Source: Lineus longissimus (taxonomy: Eukaryota > Nemertea > Pilidiophora > Heteronemertea > Lineidae). Taken from it: 64,000 nt of DNA. The DNA lies in the NCBI RefSeq assembly GCF_910592395.1, contig NC_088322.1, positions 14,069,431-14,133,430 on the forward strand. The letters are read 5' to 3'. How positions within the stretch are numbered: the first letter of the stretch is position 1; each line of letters begins with the position of its first letter. The position numbers and the translations under genes were made by a program. The notes under the pieces were generated by a model. That model was not told the DNA's origin, searched no databases, and saw nothing but the letters and a program-made list of their open reading frames with translations. Positions 13,534 through 25,530 of this stretch are shown here, piece by piece.

Positions 13534-13895
13534 TTGACACGACGGTCGTGCCCCGAATGGTTATTGTTAGCACTGCGGACCCGACCGTCGTTTCCGCAAT
13601 GCAGGCTCCCTTCATTGCGGAAACGACGACGTCGTGCCAACAAGAACGAAATTTGGTGTTGCGTACCCGACCGTGCGTGAATATAAAACATGGACCGGAA
13701 CAACCTGAATACGGCTTACCGACCGTCGTGCAAGCAGCGATGAAACTTAGTATTGTGGACCCGACCGTACCGTGGCACGGCCGTCGTGGCTGCAAGTCTT
13801 ACCCTGCATCACTGCGGACACGATGGTCGGGTAATGCTCTTACAGATTATGGCGCTGCAGACACGACGGTCGTGACACGACGGTCGTGTCAATAG
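13534..13895. repeat. Cluster of CACGACSGTCGTG palindromes
   Basis: A palindromic word (CACGAC[G/C]GTCGTG or close variants such as CCGACCGTCGT) recurs at about 13537, 13579, 13621, 13663, 13714, 13758, 13816, 13860 and 13873, usually every 42-50 bp, with spacers containing CACTGCGGACCCGACC. The last two copies are directly abutted. CpG density is very high compared with the flanks. It could be a decayed short tandem repeat whose unit contains a palindrome, or an array of protein-binding sites. Confidence 0.75.
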
Positions 13896-13899
13896 TCAC

Positions 13900-16043
13900 T
13901 TCGTATAGAATATTTTAAATTGGCCATGCAATTTTGGAACACACCTGTAGTGCAGCAATGTTTGATGAGAAATGCAGTGCACGCTCCCTCTTCTTCCAGT
14001 TCCTGGATCCGTCAGCGCTCTTAAACCATCATCATTATTATCATTATCAATATTATCATGAAGAAAACCCCTTCACCCGCGAACTTTTCAAGCTGAAGTA
14101 CACACTGATTCTAGGTTTTCGAGCACTCCAGGGAATGGTTTGACTATCAGTCGGCGGAGCTTTCTAAATGCCCTGTGCATCCGCACTTTCGGCTTCCAAA
14201 GGAATCGACTCGAATCTTAATTCAAATCTGCCATTGCCGACATCATTGGCGCCAAAAACTATTTTTTTGACCCTGTTCACCTCGTCCACAGTTTACACCT
14301 ACCCCATATGCACTCCTCGATGTAGAAAGAGAGAAATAATGTTCACTAATAACGATTTCTGCAAGTATTGTGAGGTGGTTTTAGACATTTCTACATGTAG
14401 GATTTAACATCCTGCAGAAAGAGGGGAATCATACATTTCCAGTGATATATGACACAGATGGGTTGCAATCATATTGGAAGGGCATTTTTAAAATGTTACG
14501 TCCTGTTAACGGGGCTCGTCATCATCGCATTCGAGAAAAACTCTCTAACGAGACCTCAGTCATTCGATTTGGAGCGAAGCCGTCAGGGAGCGAAACAAAT
14601 TCTACCAACTAAAAGTCATTTGTGAATGTTTGACCAATTCGCTTCGGAAATACCGAAGATTGCCGAAGGTATCAAAATGGTGATAACTTTCTCACTTCTA
14701 GGGAAAATGATTCGAGATTTTACCTAATTTGTAGCAAAGTGCGGATTATTAGGAGAATGAGTGCTACAGAGGCTGACAGGAAGGCATCCCTGGATGTCGA
14801 AGTGTTCCAGTTTTATAAGCCAGGTGAGTTGATTGTCCTAAAAACGGCCATATATGACCGACATTTCTTCAATGTTTTTGTTGATATTCCTCTGTCTGGC
14901 TGCAGTCTCCCGTATATTGATGCATTGTAATGCACATGATGTGTACATCCTGGTAGCCAATGTTCATGCATGCATTTATGCATTTAAATAAATTTTCTTA
15001 CTTTTCTTTTTCAGTATATGCTTTTTGTCTGTATTTTTGAATGTGTTGCATGAAGCCGTGAAGGCAAGAGTAGAAATAGAAGCCTTGTTAGATTGTTTAC
15101 AAAAAATTGTCTCCCAATTGTGAATTGAAAATATTTTAATTGTAGGGCGAGAAAAAACGCATGATAAGATGTAAGTGATACTATGATGTGATTTACAACT
15201 TTGCGGAAGTACGTCCATTTTTAATTGTTGATCACAAATGTAAAGCTCAAATTTTCCATTTTTGATTAGATTTATTATAAAATCGCTGAATGTAAACCAC
15301 CGCGACCGCAAAAATGTTCATGTTGTGTCGTCATCAACGAAAACGGCATCGAAGCGACCCGTCCGGGCGGGATTAAACCATCAATTTCTAGAAAATGTGC
15401 ATTTCGATTCGAAAAACCTTACCGATTTATGAGAAAGTGACGTAGTCATTTGTCAAAAACAGCTAAAACATTATATGGTGAAATTTGACACGAGTTACCC
15501 TTTAAAAATAAATTATAGGTGAAATGAAAAAAAAAGAAGGAAACAGGGTGATTGCTGAATCATCACGGATGACAGCAAGAGAGCTTAGATGACTTGTGAA
15601 ACAAGCTGTGAAAAGTACCGAAATTTGTCATTGAATCGGCCCGATTACACGCTCTTCGTAATGATGTGACCCTTTATAATATAGGTCAATTTCAAACAGG
15701 CCTTATGTCCATGTACATGTAGGAACCATGACATGATTGATATCAAAAATATAAGCGAGCCTTACAAATATATAATGTATTATAACACTTTCCAACTTTA
15801 GTTTGAAACAAGGGTTTAGTCAAAACTGGTGCAGTTCAACACTTAGCTATCCAGATGACAGATGTTGTCGACTTTTAACTCAGAAGTCATAATAATTCAA
15901 TTACAATTTACATTTTACGAAATATTCTACCATATTTCTTATTTAAAATTGCATGTTATGTTGTATTCAATTGTCAACTCTGTACTCTGTGCTCATCCGT
16001 GTTAGTCGCGTCAGGCTCCGAGTCACCCCACGTACATATTTTA
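13900..16043. other. Intergenic stretch with a possible exon
   Basis: The second copy of the 8755-type dispersed repeat is at about 14406-14470. At about 14728-14821 a possible acceptor (AATTTGTAG) is followed by an open frame containing MSATEADRKASLDVEVFQF, ending at a good donor (CCAG|GTGAGT). It looks like an internal exon, but no family was recognised and no partner exon was proven. The rest is AT-rich with nothing recognised. Confidence 0.35.
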
Positions 16044-16170
16044 TGGTAGGATCTCTATAATAAGGACACCCTTGCCCTTGGAACTGAAAAGTGCTGTCCT
16101 TTTAGAGTGGTGTCCTCATTCGGTTAGCCTCCTATGACCCTGTGCTGTACTATTACAATTGATGGAGAGA
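16044..16170. mobile_element. Decayed pogo-like MITE copy
   Basis: The words ATCTCTATAATAAGGACACC, AAGTGCTGTCCTTTTAGAG and GGTGTCCTCATTCGG match the interior of the intact copy at 37791-37968. The terminal inverted repeats are eroded. Confidence 0.6.
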
Positions 16171-16394
16171 ATTGTCTTGCTAAGGTGCAGTCCAGAGACA
16201 GGTGGGTATAAAAAGTATGATTATTGATCCAATCAAGAAAGTGTTGCTCATGTCTACTGCAGGCAGCCTATGTATGACAGAAAATCAATATTTCTTGTTT
16301 AAGCCATGTCAGCCAAAATACTGCAACTACATGTGTGCTAACTAACTACATGAACTAGGCACCGTCCCAAAACTACTTTTATTAAATTGTCTTT

Positions 16395-16520
16395 TCTGTA
16401 TCTATCTCAGTTGGCTCTTGGAGTATCAGACGGTGTCACAAAGTACAGATAGTCCATGAAAATTAATCCAAAGATCTGTGGTTCAATCCTAGTCAAGGCA
16501 GCTTTAAAATATTTGTGAAC
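16395..16520 (+). repeat. tRNA-like repeat related to the inverted pair at 36.5 kb
   Basis: ATCTCAGTTGGCTCTTGGAG resembles an A box and GTGGTTCAATCCTAGTCAAG a B box. The segment from GTGGTTCAA to AAGGCAGC closely matches both arms of the hairpin at 36487-36977, so this looks like a solo copy of the same SINE-like family. Confidence 0.5.
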
Positions 16521-16665
16521 TTATTTCATTCTATTATTCATGATTTTGTGATCTGCATGGAGAGACTTGAGTCATGTTTAGATTTGTTCCAATAGCTCTT
16601 CAGGTGGACAGAAGACAGAAAGAGCCCTGACAGGCAACAGCTGACATGTCATTCTAACTTTTTAG

Positions 16666-16860
16666 ATGCTGCAGGAACAATACTTACAATTTTGTAAGCA
16701 GCAGAAAGATTCAACTGCATGTATTGTTTATATGTGCCGATTACCCCTTGATAATGTACACTGTAGAGAAGTACAGTGTTTCCAACACTCCACATGTACA
16801 GTGATCAATGCAACCATGTACAAGCACGTGAAAACTCACCCACATACATCATCTGCATGA
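16666..16860 (+). CDS. Possible terminal exon of an unrecognised gene
   Basis: A pyrimidine-rich acceptor (CTAACTTTTTAG) precedes ATG, a 64-codon frame starts MLQEQYLQFCKQQKDS, the stop is at 16858-16860, and AATAAA follows at about 16868. Acceptor, frame, stop and poly(A) signal in this order are what a last exon looks like. The other two frames also stay open for part of this stretch, so the true frame is uncertain, and no family was recognised. The exon-like block at 14728-14821 lies upstream on the same strand and could belong to it. Confidence 0.25.
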   Translation: MLQEQYLQFCKQQKDSTACIVYMCRLPLDNVHCREVQCFQHSTCTVINATMYKHVKTHPHTSSA

Positions 16861-17253
16861 CTGTATCAATAAACTTGGAACTTAGTCAGAGCTTGCATGC
16901 ACATTCAGGCCAAGCTGATTTCGTTTATATTTGTTTTACCTGATAGTGATGTTTGCCTTTTTTACAGCAAAAATACAAAGTAGGTTTCCTCAAACCTTTC
17001 CTCAAATAACTATAAATTAGAAATAACTGACTGAATGGTTTTGCCTGACATGCCTAATTCAAGTTCAGATTCTTATCAGTAGCCTCAATTTTCTGTGAGG
17101 GTGAAATGTTCATGTACCCTCTAGCGGAGAGCCTGTCATCAGCTACAAGACAGCCTTTGAACAGATCTGATGGAAGTTGGATGCTAAATCTCAACATACC
17201 AATCCACCGTCGTTCGTCCATCCTTCACCGCCGATAACTCCCCCCTGATTGGC

Positions 17254-18795
17254 CATCAGAAGGGCTGTTACTTTATCAGTAGTCTCCCTGCATTTCCTTC
17301 CTTTCCCACGCGTCAGAAGGGCTGTTACTTTATCAGTAGTCTCCCTGCATTTCCTTCCTTTCCCACGCGTCAGAAGGGCTGTTACTTTATCAGTAGTCTC
17401 CCTGCATTTCCTTCCTTTCCCACGCGTCAGAAGGGCTGTTACTTTATCAGTAGTCTCCCTGCATTTCCTTCCTTTCCCACGCGTCAGAAGGGCTGTTACT
17501 TTATCGGTAGTCTCCCTGCATTTCCTTCCTTTCCCACGCGTCAGAAGGGCTGTTACTTTATCGGTAGTCTCCCTGCATTACCTTCCTTTCCCACGCGTCA
17601 GAAGGGCTGTTACTTTATCAGTAGTCTCCCTGCATTATCTTCCTTTCCCACGCGTCAGAAGGGCTGTTACTTTATCAGTAGTCTCCCTGCATTATCTTCC
17701 TTTCCCACGCATCAGAAGGGCTGTTACTTTATCAGTAGTCTCCCTGCATTATCTTCCTTTCCCACGCATCAGAAGGGCTGTTACTTTATCAGTAGTCTCC
17801 CTGCATTATCTTCCTTTCCCACGCGTCAGAAGGGCTGTTACTTTATCAGTAGTCTCCCTGCATTATCTTCCTTTCCCACGCATCAGAAGGGCTGTTACTT
17901 TATCAGTAGTCTCCCTGCATTTCCTTCCTTTCCCACGCGTCAGAAGGGCTGTTACTTTATCAGTAGTCTCCCTGCATTATCTTCCTTTCCCACGCGTCAG
18001 AAGGGCTGTTACTTTATCAGTAGTCTCCCTGCATTACCTTCCTTTCCCACGCGTCAGAAGGGCTGTTACTTTATCAGTAGTCTCCCTGCATTTCCTTCCT
18101 TTCCCACGCGTCAGAAGGGCTGTTACTTTATCAGTAGTCTCCCTGCATTATCTTCCTTTCCCACGCATCAGAAGGGCTGTTACTTTATCAGTAGTCTCCC
18201 TGCATTTCCTTCCTTTCCCACGCGTCAGAAGGGCTGTTACTTTATCGGTAGTCTCCCTGCATTACCTTCCTTTCCCACGCGTCAGAAGGGCTGTTACTTT
18301 ATCAGTAGTCTCCCTGCATTTCCTTCCTTTCCCACGCATCAGAAGGGCTGTTACTTTATCAGTAGTCTCCCTGCATTTCCTTCCTTTCCCACGCGTCAGA
18401 AGGGCTGTTACTTTATCTGTAGTCTCCCTGCATTTCCTTCCTTTCCCACGCATCAGAAGGGCTGTACTTTATCAGTAGTCTCCCTGCATTTCCTTCCTTT
18501 CCCACGCATCAGAAGGGCTGTTACTTTATCAGTAGTCTCCCTGCATTTCCTTCCTTTCCCACGCATCAGAAGGGCTGTTACTTTATCAGTAGTCTCCCTG
18601 CATTTCCTTCCTTTCCCACGCGTCAGAAGGGCTGTTACTTTATCAGTAGTCTCCCTGCATTTCCTTCCTTTCCCACGCATCAGAAGGGCTGTTACTTTAT
18701 CGGTAGTCTCCCTGCATTTCCTTCCTTTCCCACACATCAGAAGGGCTGTTACTTTATCGGAAGTCTCCCTGCATTTCCTTCCGTTCCCACGCGTC
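17254..18795. repeat. 57-bp minisatellite, about 27 units
   Basis: Each unit runs from AGAAGGGCTGTTACTTTATC through AGTAGTCTCCCTGCATT to CTTCCTTTCCCACGCGTC. Because 57 is three times 19, both strands stay open: the plus strand gives a frame from 17249 to 18478 repeating RAVTLSVVSLHFLPFPRVR. I regard it as non-coding. Units vary at a few positions (TCAGTAG/TCGGTAG; TTTCCT/TTACCT/TTATCT; ACGCGT/ACGCAT). One unit near 18463 lacks a T, which ends the plus-strand frame. The right end decays into GCGTCCATGTCGTGACAGC. Confidence 0.95.
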
Positions 18796-18948
18796 CATGT
18801 CGTGACAGCACATGTGGCTGGTGGGATGAGGGGCTGTTACTGTTTTCAAATACCCAGGGTGAGCACCACACAAACGAGCGATTTTCATCGTTGGGACCTG
18901 TGAACGTGACGGAGCCATGACATGACTAATGTAGTTGGTATGTGGCCG

Positions 18949-19332
18949 CCAATAGCATTCCGCGAAGATGACGTCACTGCAGCTCCTGCCCTCTATTTCC
19001 CCATCGCTGAATTACAGGCAATGTCGGACAAACATGCGGTTTCGTAATGGATTCAGGCTTTCTAACTAGGGCAGTTAGATTCAATCTGGCACATGTCCGA
19101 GTGTTGGAAATACTACATAATTGTTCTGAATATTCCTCTCTCTGACTCTATCATGTCTATGGTATCATTCATGCTAAAAACAATGCAGGGTCAAAGATAA
19201 TTGACTTTGAAATATGCTCAAATGCGTAGAAATAAGTGTCGATGTCCGACTGTCACGTGACTAAAACGTCATCAATATCTTATGCAAATGACCTTGTGAG
19301 CTATAAATAGTAACTTCGCGGGATGCTATTGG
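18949..19332. mobile_element. Short element or promoter-like block with 19-bp inverted ends
   Basis: CCAATAGCATTCCGCGAAG at 18949-18967 and its inverse at 19314-19332 match at 18 of 19 positions. Inside are a full cAMP-response palindrome TGACGTCA (18969-18976), an E box CACGTG (about 19255), an octamer ATGCAAAT (19282-19289) and a TATAAATAG (19302-19310). The inverted ends themselves contain a CCAAT box. It can be read as a MITE of about 384 bp or as a core promoter; no target duplication and no clear gene downstream were found. Confidence 0.5.
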
Positions 19333-21576
19333 TTAAAAATTGCAATCACTTGTCATATTGTCACGACGGCTCAGTTACATGTTGCAGCGACTAAAATTGC
19401 TCGTATGCACGACGCTTAAAGGGTAACCTGTACATGCATGGGTGCTTTCAGTTATCAATACTCATAGTCTTAAGCCTGAATTCTATCAGTAAATATTAAA
19501 AACCCTTTGCTTTGTTTACATGAATTTCTAACTATTCAAATGTACAGCAAATCAATCAGTGATGTGGATTAACAATTTAATGATGTAATCAGCGTCTAGA
19601 CCACTTTGAATATGAGGTTTGATGTATGTTTGATACATGTACATATGTTTGAACTTGGAGCACTAATTACAGACCATGTTTATTCAGCACAACTGTGAGT
19701 GGTAATTTACTTGTTACTTTCTGATACAAATTGATCTACTTGATTATTGTGAATGTGAAGGTGAACAGATAAGCTTTATAGCTCAGTGGGATTGTTACTG
19801 TTAGTAGTAAGGCTGACATCGCCCCAGATTTTGCAGGTGTTATATAGATTTTGCAGGTGTTATATCCTTTCACCCAACTTGATTAAGAATGACAGAACTG
19901 AGAAAGGTCATTCATTCCAGTATGGCATTCCAGTACCAGAACAAAACTTATGGACCTATTTTTGGTTTACACCTTATCAAAGGCTGGGCAATCGATGAAG
20001 TAATGAGCAACTTGAAAAGATTGATGTGTTGTGTCCATTTTCAAGCCCACCATAATTATTCAGATTATAACTGCTGACAGCAGACCTTTTGGTACATGTA
20101 GTATAGCCTACATCTAACCACCCGCCCTCCCTCTCATGGTGAAGGTCTAAATCCAAAAGGTCAAAATATCAATTTCGTTTAGCCGATAATCATTTCTTAC
20201 CTTTGCTTGTGATTAACATTGCATTGTTGTCTGATAACTTACGGTTACCGAGCAACAAGATGCTACTTGATTTTGTGAAATCAATTATCCTTGGTATTGG
20301 TAACCATAGAGATAGCCAGAATGTAAAACTGCCTTAACCCGGACAAAACAGTTTCTAGTCATGACAGGAGTTGACTTGACTAAGGACCCCTCTCTAAGAC
20401 ACTGTATTTGCTCCCGAAGTTGTCATTTTCTTTGCCATCAACATGCAGTGCACAGATTACCCACAGACTAAAGCACCCAGCATGATGATCAATACTGCTG
20501 TTCTGTTTTTTGCACGAATTTGAATTCCTGTGCTGGATCAGACTTGCAGCGTGATTCAGGAGGAAATCGTGTGTCATGTGCGTGGCTGGTATACAGTCAT
20601 ACCTCAACCAACCCAAACCTCACATGCATGCCTGATAAGAGCTTAGAACACTGCAAATAATGAATCAAAAACATGATGATTTAGGTCTGTTTTAGCTCAA
20701 ATGCGGTCTGTCATGTCTGTGGCAGTTACAGTCTAGGTTGCATGCTCCTCTCTGCCTTATGGTGAAATCCGATAATTATTTGTGTGATGAGGCACATATA
20801 CACTAATGGTGGTCAAGTAAGACTCTCGAGTAGAGCAATCCTAATTGAAGCTTTATGGGTTTACTTGGGGCTAAAGGGTGGTAAATGAGTTCAAGGCCCT
20901 GAAGCTGAGGATGATGATGAGTTCTGTCGCTTTTTTCCCACTCACTAACGGGTACAGTTTGATAGAGGCATGCTCTGGCTGCATGTCTCTACCTCCATCA
21001 GCTCGAGGCAGAAGAACCTTTCACCACGTCTCTTCATTATTAGGTACAGGAACGGAAGGAGCATGCACCAGCCAGGTGAACATGTTTGTGAGTTCAGTCG
21101 CATCCTTGGTGAAGTTTTTCTAGTCAATTCCGATGCTGGTTTAGTTCAACCTAATCTTGCACATTGAATTTAGTGACTCAGAAACTGACTCTCTAACATC
21201 AACAGAATAACTTGACTTATAACTAGTTAGTGCAGGTGCAAAAGGTGCCTTGTAGGTACCGGTACATGTACAGTTTGTGTTAGGCTGTTTGTGTTTGGGG
21301 CGAAAGCTTCATTACGAAGATAGACATCTTACAGTGCACTGCTTGCACAACATACATCAGTACTGAATTGAAAATTAAATGTAGCTTAACACTTCATTTG
21401 GTGAGATTAGGTGTTGAAGAAATCCACATACTGTACATACATGTACATGTACCTTCCCTGTCTGAACTTGAGATGCTTGGAATTTAAAAATATAGCTTTA
21501 AAAAACATGTCATTTGGTGAGATAAAGGTATATTGAAGAAAGCCACATACATGTCGCCTTCCCCTCTGTCTAATCT
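19333..21576. other. Intergenic stretch with small reading frames
   Basis: An A-box-like TAGCTCAGTGGGATTG lies at 19780-19795, without a clear B box. The frame 19889-20077 (+, 62 codons, starting MTELRKVIHSSMAFQYQNK) is protein-like in composition but was not recognised. ACATGTACATGT tracts occur near 21436. No gene is called. Confidence 0.35.
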
Positions 21577-22562
21577 TCAGATGCTTGCAGATGTTTTACA
21601 ACCTCTCCTAGGAGCCAATTCTGCATTCATGGCATTGCTCGTTAGTCTCGACTCAGGCAAAATGCTGGGACTCGGATCATGAGAAATGACATAGGGGCAG
21701 CATCCAACACAGATGTCAGATGGAGCAACCGTCCTCATTGCTTTCATACATGTAGCATGACAACTTCCCGGCGGTGAAAAAGTAGATTGGCAGGCTTTCA
21801 CAGAGGATGATAGCAGTGTGCATTGCTCTCGATATGTCACGTGATCGAAAGTTTCTTGGTCCCAAAGAACTGGGCCCGGTTGTTTTGGCAAATTGTGAGC
21901 TTCGTCATCGAGCTTCAACTGAGGCTTCAAGTCTCGTGTTTGTGGCTCTGAATGTAATCTTGCGAAACACCTGACATACCAATCATCGTGACTGGTGTGT
22001 GTCTGACAGCACTGTAATAAAGGATCAATATGGTCTATTTGCAGTTATCGTAAGTGAAGAATTCTCCTCTCATCTCGCAATCAATGGATGTCTTGACTTC
22101 CGTCTTGACACCTGATTTGCACCCGCGAAGTTGGTATTTATGTGAGAAGGTTGGAAATAATGGGGTGACAGTGAGGTATGGCGTGAAAAGATCTCGGATA
22201 GCATGAACTGTCTGGAGGGCCAGGGGATATGGTGATGCAGCACATTGTGACTGTGAGACAAGGGGGCAGGCATGCCTTTGGGGGGGTTCCAAGCTGCCAC
22301 GGGTTCGCACCATTGCAAATTACATTGTGCTTTCAACTGACTGAGTTCGATGATAAAGCGTTTTACTTGGAAGCTGCTCCTTGAAGTTGATATGTCCCGA
22401 AGACTCTGCACGCCAAGCATTTTGAGTGGGGATTCCTGTTAAAAGTGCTTCTCTGAATCCTCCCCCCCCTTGAACTTGGTAACCTTGATGTTTAAGCACA
22501 GCAGATGCAGCCGAAGTTGCAGAGAATGCAAGCATGCACATCAGGAGTGATGCAGGCTCCAT
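21577..22562 (-). pseudogene. Possible cysteine-rich secreted protein locus, broken frames
   Basis: On the minus strand, ATG at 22562 opens a signal-peptide-like start (MEPASLLMCMLAFSATSAAS) and runs 80 codons to TAA at 22322. The same frame then continues from 22319 to TAG at 22035 with four Cys residues. A second frame from about 22011 to 21577, preceded by an acceptor-like TTTATTACAG, is rich in Cys (ICVGCCPYV, GSCHATCMKA). One protein interrupted by a stop and a frame change, or unrecognised introns, would explain this. No family was recognised; the signal-peptide call rests on composition alone. Confidence 0.3.
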
Positions 22563-25400
22563 TTATTTTCACCACTTTCCTCAATCCATCACAAGAAAGA
22601 CATGTTTCTTGACATGTTGATGGAGTCATCCATCATCTTTTGCAGCTGAACATGAGAACATTGTAATCGATTGCTGATTGATGTGTTTTTATGCACCAAT
22701 GGGCTTCCTCTACCAATAGAGATGAAAGGTCTTGGGGCCCAATTTCTCACTGACCAATCATCCAGTAGTGGCCAAGATGCGTCCAAGGCCTCGAATCTTT
22801 AGAAATCCATTGGAATGAAAGTTAAAACTCTCAATACTTGCAGTTTAAAATTACATAAAAACTGTTGAATGGCCTCAAATTCTAAATAACCTAACACCAA
22901 CTCCAAAAGAAAATTTTAAAAAGTTTCCTAATGAGAAAATACCAGCTGAAATTGCTGTTCTACATATTTTACATTTTGCATGTTGAGAAAAACATCTCAC
23001 ACTTCCGCAGTGCATATTTGCACATAAATGACTCTGTACACTCCAACATGTTAACTTTATTCAATATATTCTATATTGACTCTAGAGGACCTTCATGTAT
23101 CTGTCATAGCCGATGAATATCATGATAGAGGCATCCACTTACATGGTGGACTAATACTTGAGATATATGAGGTAAATAAATGAGAAAATTGTGTAGTTTT
23201 TTCTTGAAATTGCTTGTTCAAATCTTCTCGAAAGCCTGACCTCGACAAATATTTGGCAAAATGAGATATAGAAATTAGCATTTCATGATGAAAATTGATG
23301 TTTTGTGTAAGACAAGTTATGGAGACGTAACAATAAAGCACAACCTGCAAACGCTGCGATGGGAAAGTCACGATGTGCGATTGCCAATCATCGGTCACAT
23401 CCAACGGCAATAGTCATGTTGATATAATTGCTCTGCCTCTGTCGTTGGTCGCAGGGATTAAAATCAGTTGGGATGATCTCTCACCTAACCATCTTTATGA
23501 CACCCCCCCCCCCCCCGCCCAACTTCGATCCCTTGAACTCCCAAAAGTCGGGTTCTTTCAAATACAAAATGATGTGGGCATCAATTTGAGGCAATTATAT
23601 GCAGGTTCTAATGAGAATATGAAGAGATGTAGTACAGTGTTTATTCACCAGATGGACACACAAACAAAAATTGGCAGAAAATGACAGACCTTCTTCATTT
23701 TCTTGTAAGGATTGAGATTCAACTCGGATTAGAACAGGCCTGGGGCTACCTGACGGAGCGTGGTGCCTGGTGGGACCCATCCCAAATGCTTGGTTCGGAT
23801 TTTGTCGCCTTGAATTCGAGCACTGCAATATGGATTGTGACTGTTTCTCACCATCTTTGAATTCTTCTACACTAATTCATGTAATTGGGACCAGACTTTC
23901 TAATTAGATATCTTGAAAATTTCATCGTAATTTGATTTTAAAGCACCCGATAATTACGAAAATTGGGTCACAGAACTTATCGAAGCTCAATCGAATTCAA
24001 GTTTGGAAAAAACTTATTTCTACCGATTGAACATTATTAAATGAAATTTTAATTTACCGAATTAAAGAGTTTGCCAATATTAGTTATTCAAAACACCCCT
24101 TCTCGCTCTCCTTTAAGGGCATGGCATATGTGAATTTATTGAACAGTAATCATTTGAGTTGAGAGAAAGTACAAATTCAAATCTGAACTCCCCGCTCCAA
24201 AATGTGTCATTTTCGATTCTCTTCAATTGCCTGTGGAATTCTTATTTTCTTCTGATATCTCCCCCAACTGCACTTAAGAAGCTAACACAGAGCAATTTGC
24301 CAATTTTGTTTTAGCACGGTAAGCCACAGCTTTCCTAAGCATAGCTGATGGTCGGGGGTATTCCTGGTTCTTCTGTTACACACGCTGGAACGCAGACCCA
24401 TTCTGCAGCTTCTATTACCAGTAGTTTAGTCGGATTAAATACTCTCTAAGAGACCGATTCTTAGTGTGTTTGTATGTTGGCATTGGCCCAGCCTCTGGAG
24501 TCCAGCTTTCTCTTTTCTAAGCATCGTACATTCAGGTATCCGTAGGAGAATACTGGAGTCTATACTGGTACTATTGCCTGGACCTCTCATACCTAACCCT
24601 GACTTGCATGCAGTTTTGCAGTGAAAAAAAGTACCCCAGAATGATTTGGTCAAATCTAAGAAGTTTCTTCCTGCCTTTGCCAGAGAATCCCTTTAAAAAT
24701 GGCGATTGGCCTGGCCGGACTTTGAGATTCAGATCTAGACTTAATAGGATCCGGAAGATCAGTGATGATCCCAAGGATCCTTGATGTGAGTTGGGCAAGA
24801 GTTTGAGCAAAAATACAAATCATTGGGATCACACGAGTAGCACCAAATGCATTCTAGCTAGGCCAGCACAAAATTTCATTCTTAGCTAGTTCTAAGCTGG
24901 CAGATGCCCCTGTGTTACTTTTCGAGTTGACTGTTGATTCATAGCCGTAGTCAGGAAAGTGCCAAGTTTGTGGAGATAACGCACCCCATAAAGTACTAGA
25001 AGTAGCAATTTAAGGTATTAATTTATATAAATTGCTTAAGGAATGGATGTACTCTTTTAGAATTACAACATTAAATGGATGAGCAGATGCTGCTGCTCAT
25101 TTGCTCGGCATCAATTACGCATTTTATTCGTTTATCCCTGAAACATGTGAAAAGGCAACCAAAATTGATTCAGAAATGCAAATTTATCTTGATTGTGAAA
25201 AATTATGTACGAGGTATGATTTGGTGACAAAGTTTATTGTAAGCAACAATAGGGAGTATTCGCAAAGCTCTGGAAACGTCAACGTGAACACCTATCCCCA
25301 TTGTTCGAGCCCCTGATAACTTTGTCGAACAATAGGATATTCGTTCGCGTTGGCATTTCGGGGGGGGGGCTTTGCGAACAACTGCTCTATCATTTGCGGG
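22563..25400. other. Intergenic stretch, no supported gene
   Basis: A run of 14 C is at 23503-23516. No conserved domain was recognised on either strand, and the open frames are short and unremarkable. Confidence 0.4.
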
Positions 25401-25429
25401 TTGACGTGAACACAGCAAGAGGGAAAGGG

Positions 25430-25530
25430 GTAAGGAGTGGTGTGGTGTGTGACCTGGTCTCAAGATCACAGAGTTGTGGGTTTGATTCCCAGCACTGCTC
25501 GTATGCAACTCTCAGGAGAAGTTGTCACAC
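25430..25530 (+). repeat. tRNA-derived SINE-like repeat
   Basis: A B-box match GGGTTTGATTCCC at 25478-25490 is preceded by GTGGTGTGTGACCTGGTCTC, an A-box-like stretch at the expected distance. The acceptor stem is absent, as in tRNA-derived SINEs. Confidence 0.45.

Noticed and set aside
17249-18478. 409-codon plus-strand reading frame repeating a 19-residue unit
   Set aside because: It exists only because the 57-bp minisatellite unit is divisible by three; the opposite strand is open too, and it ends at a one-base deletion in one unit.
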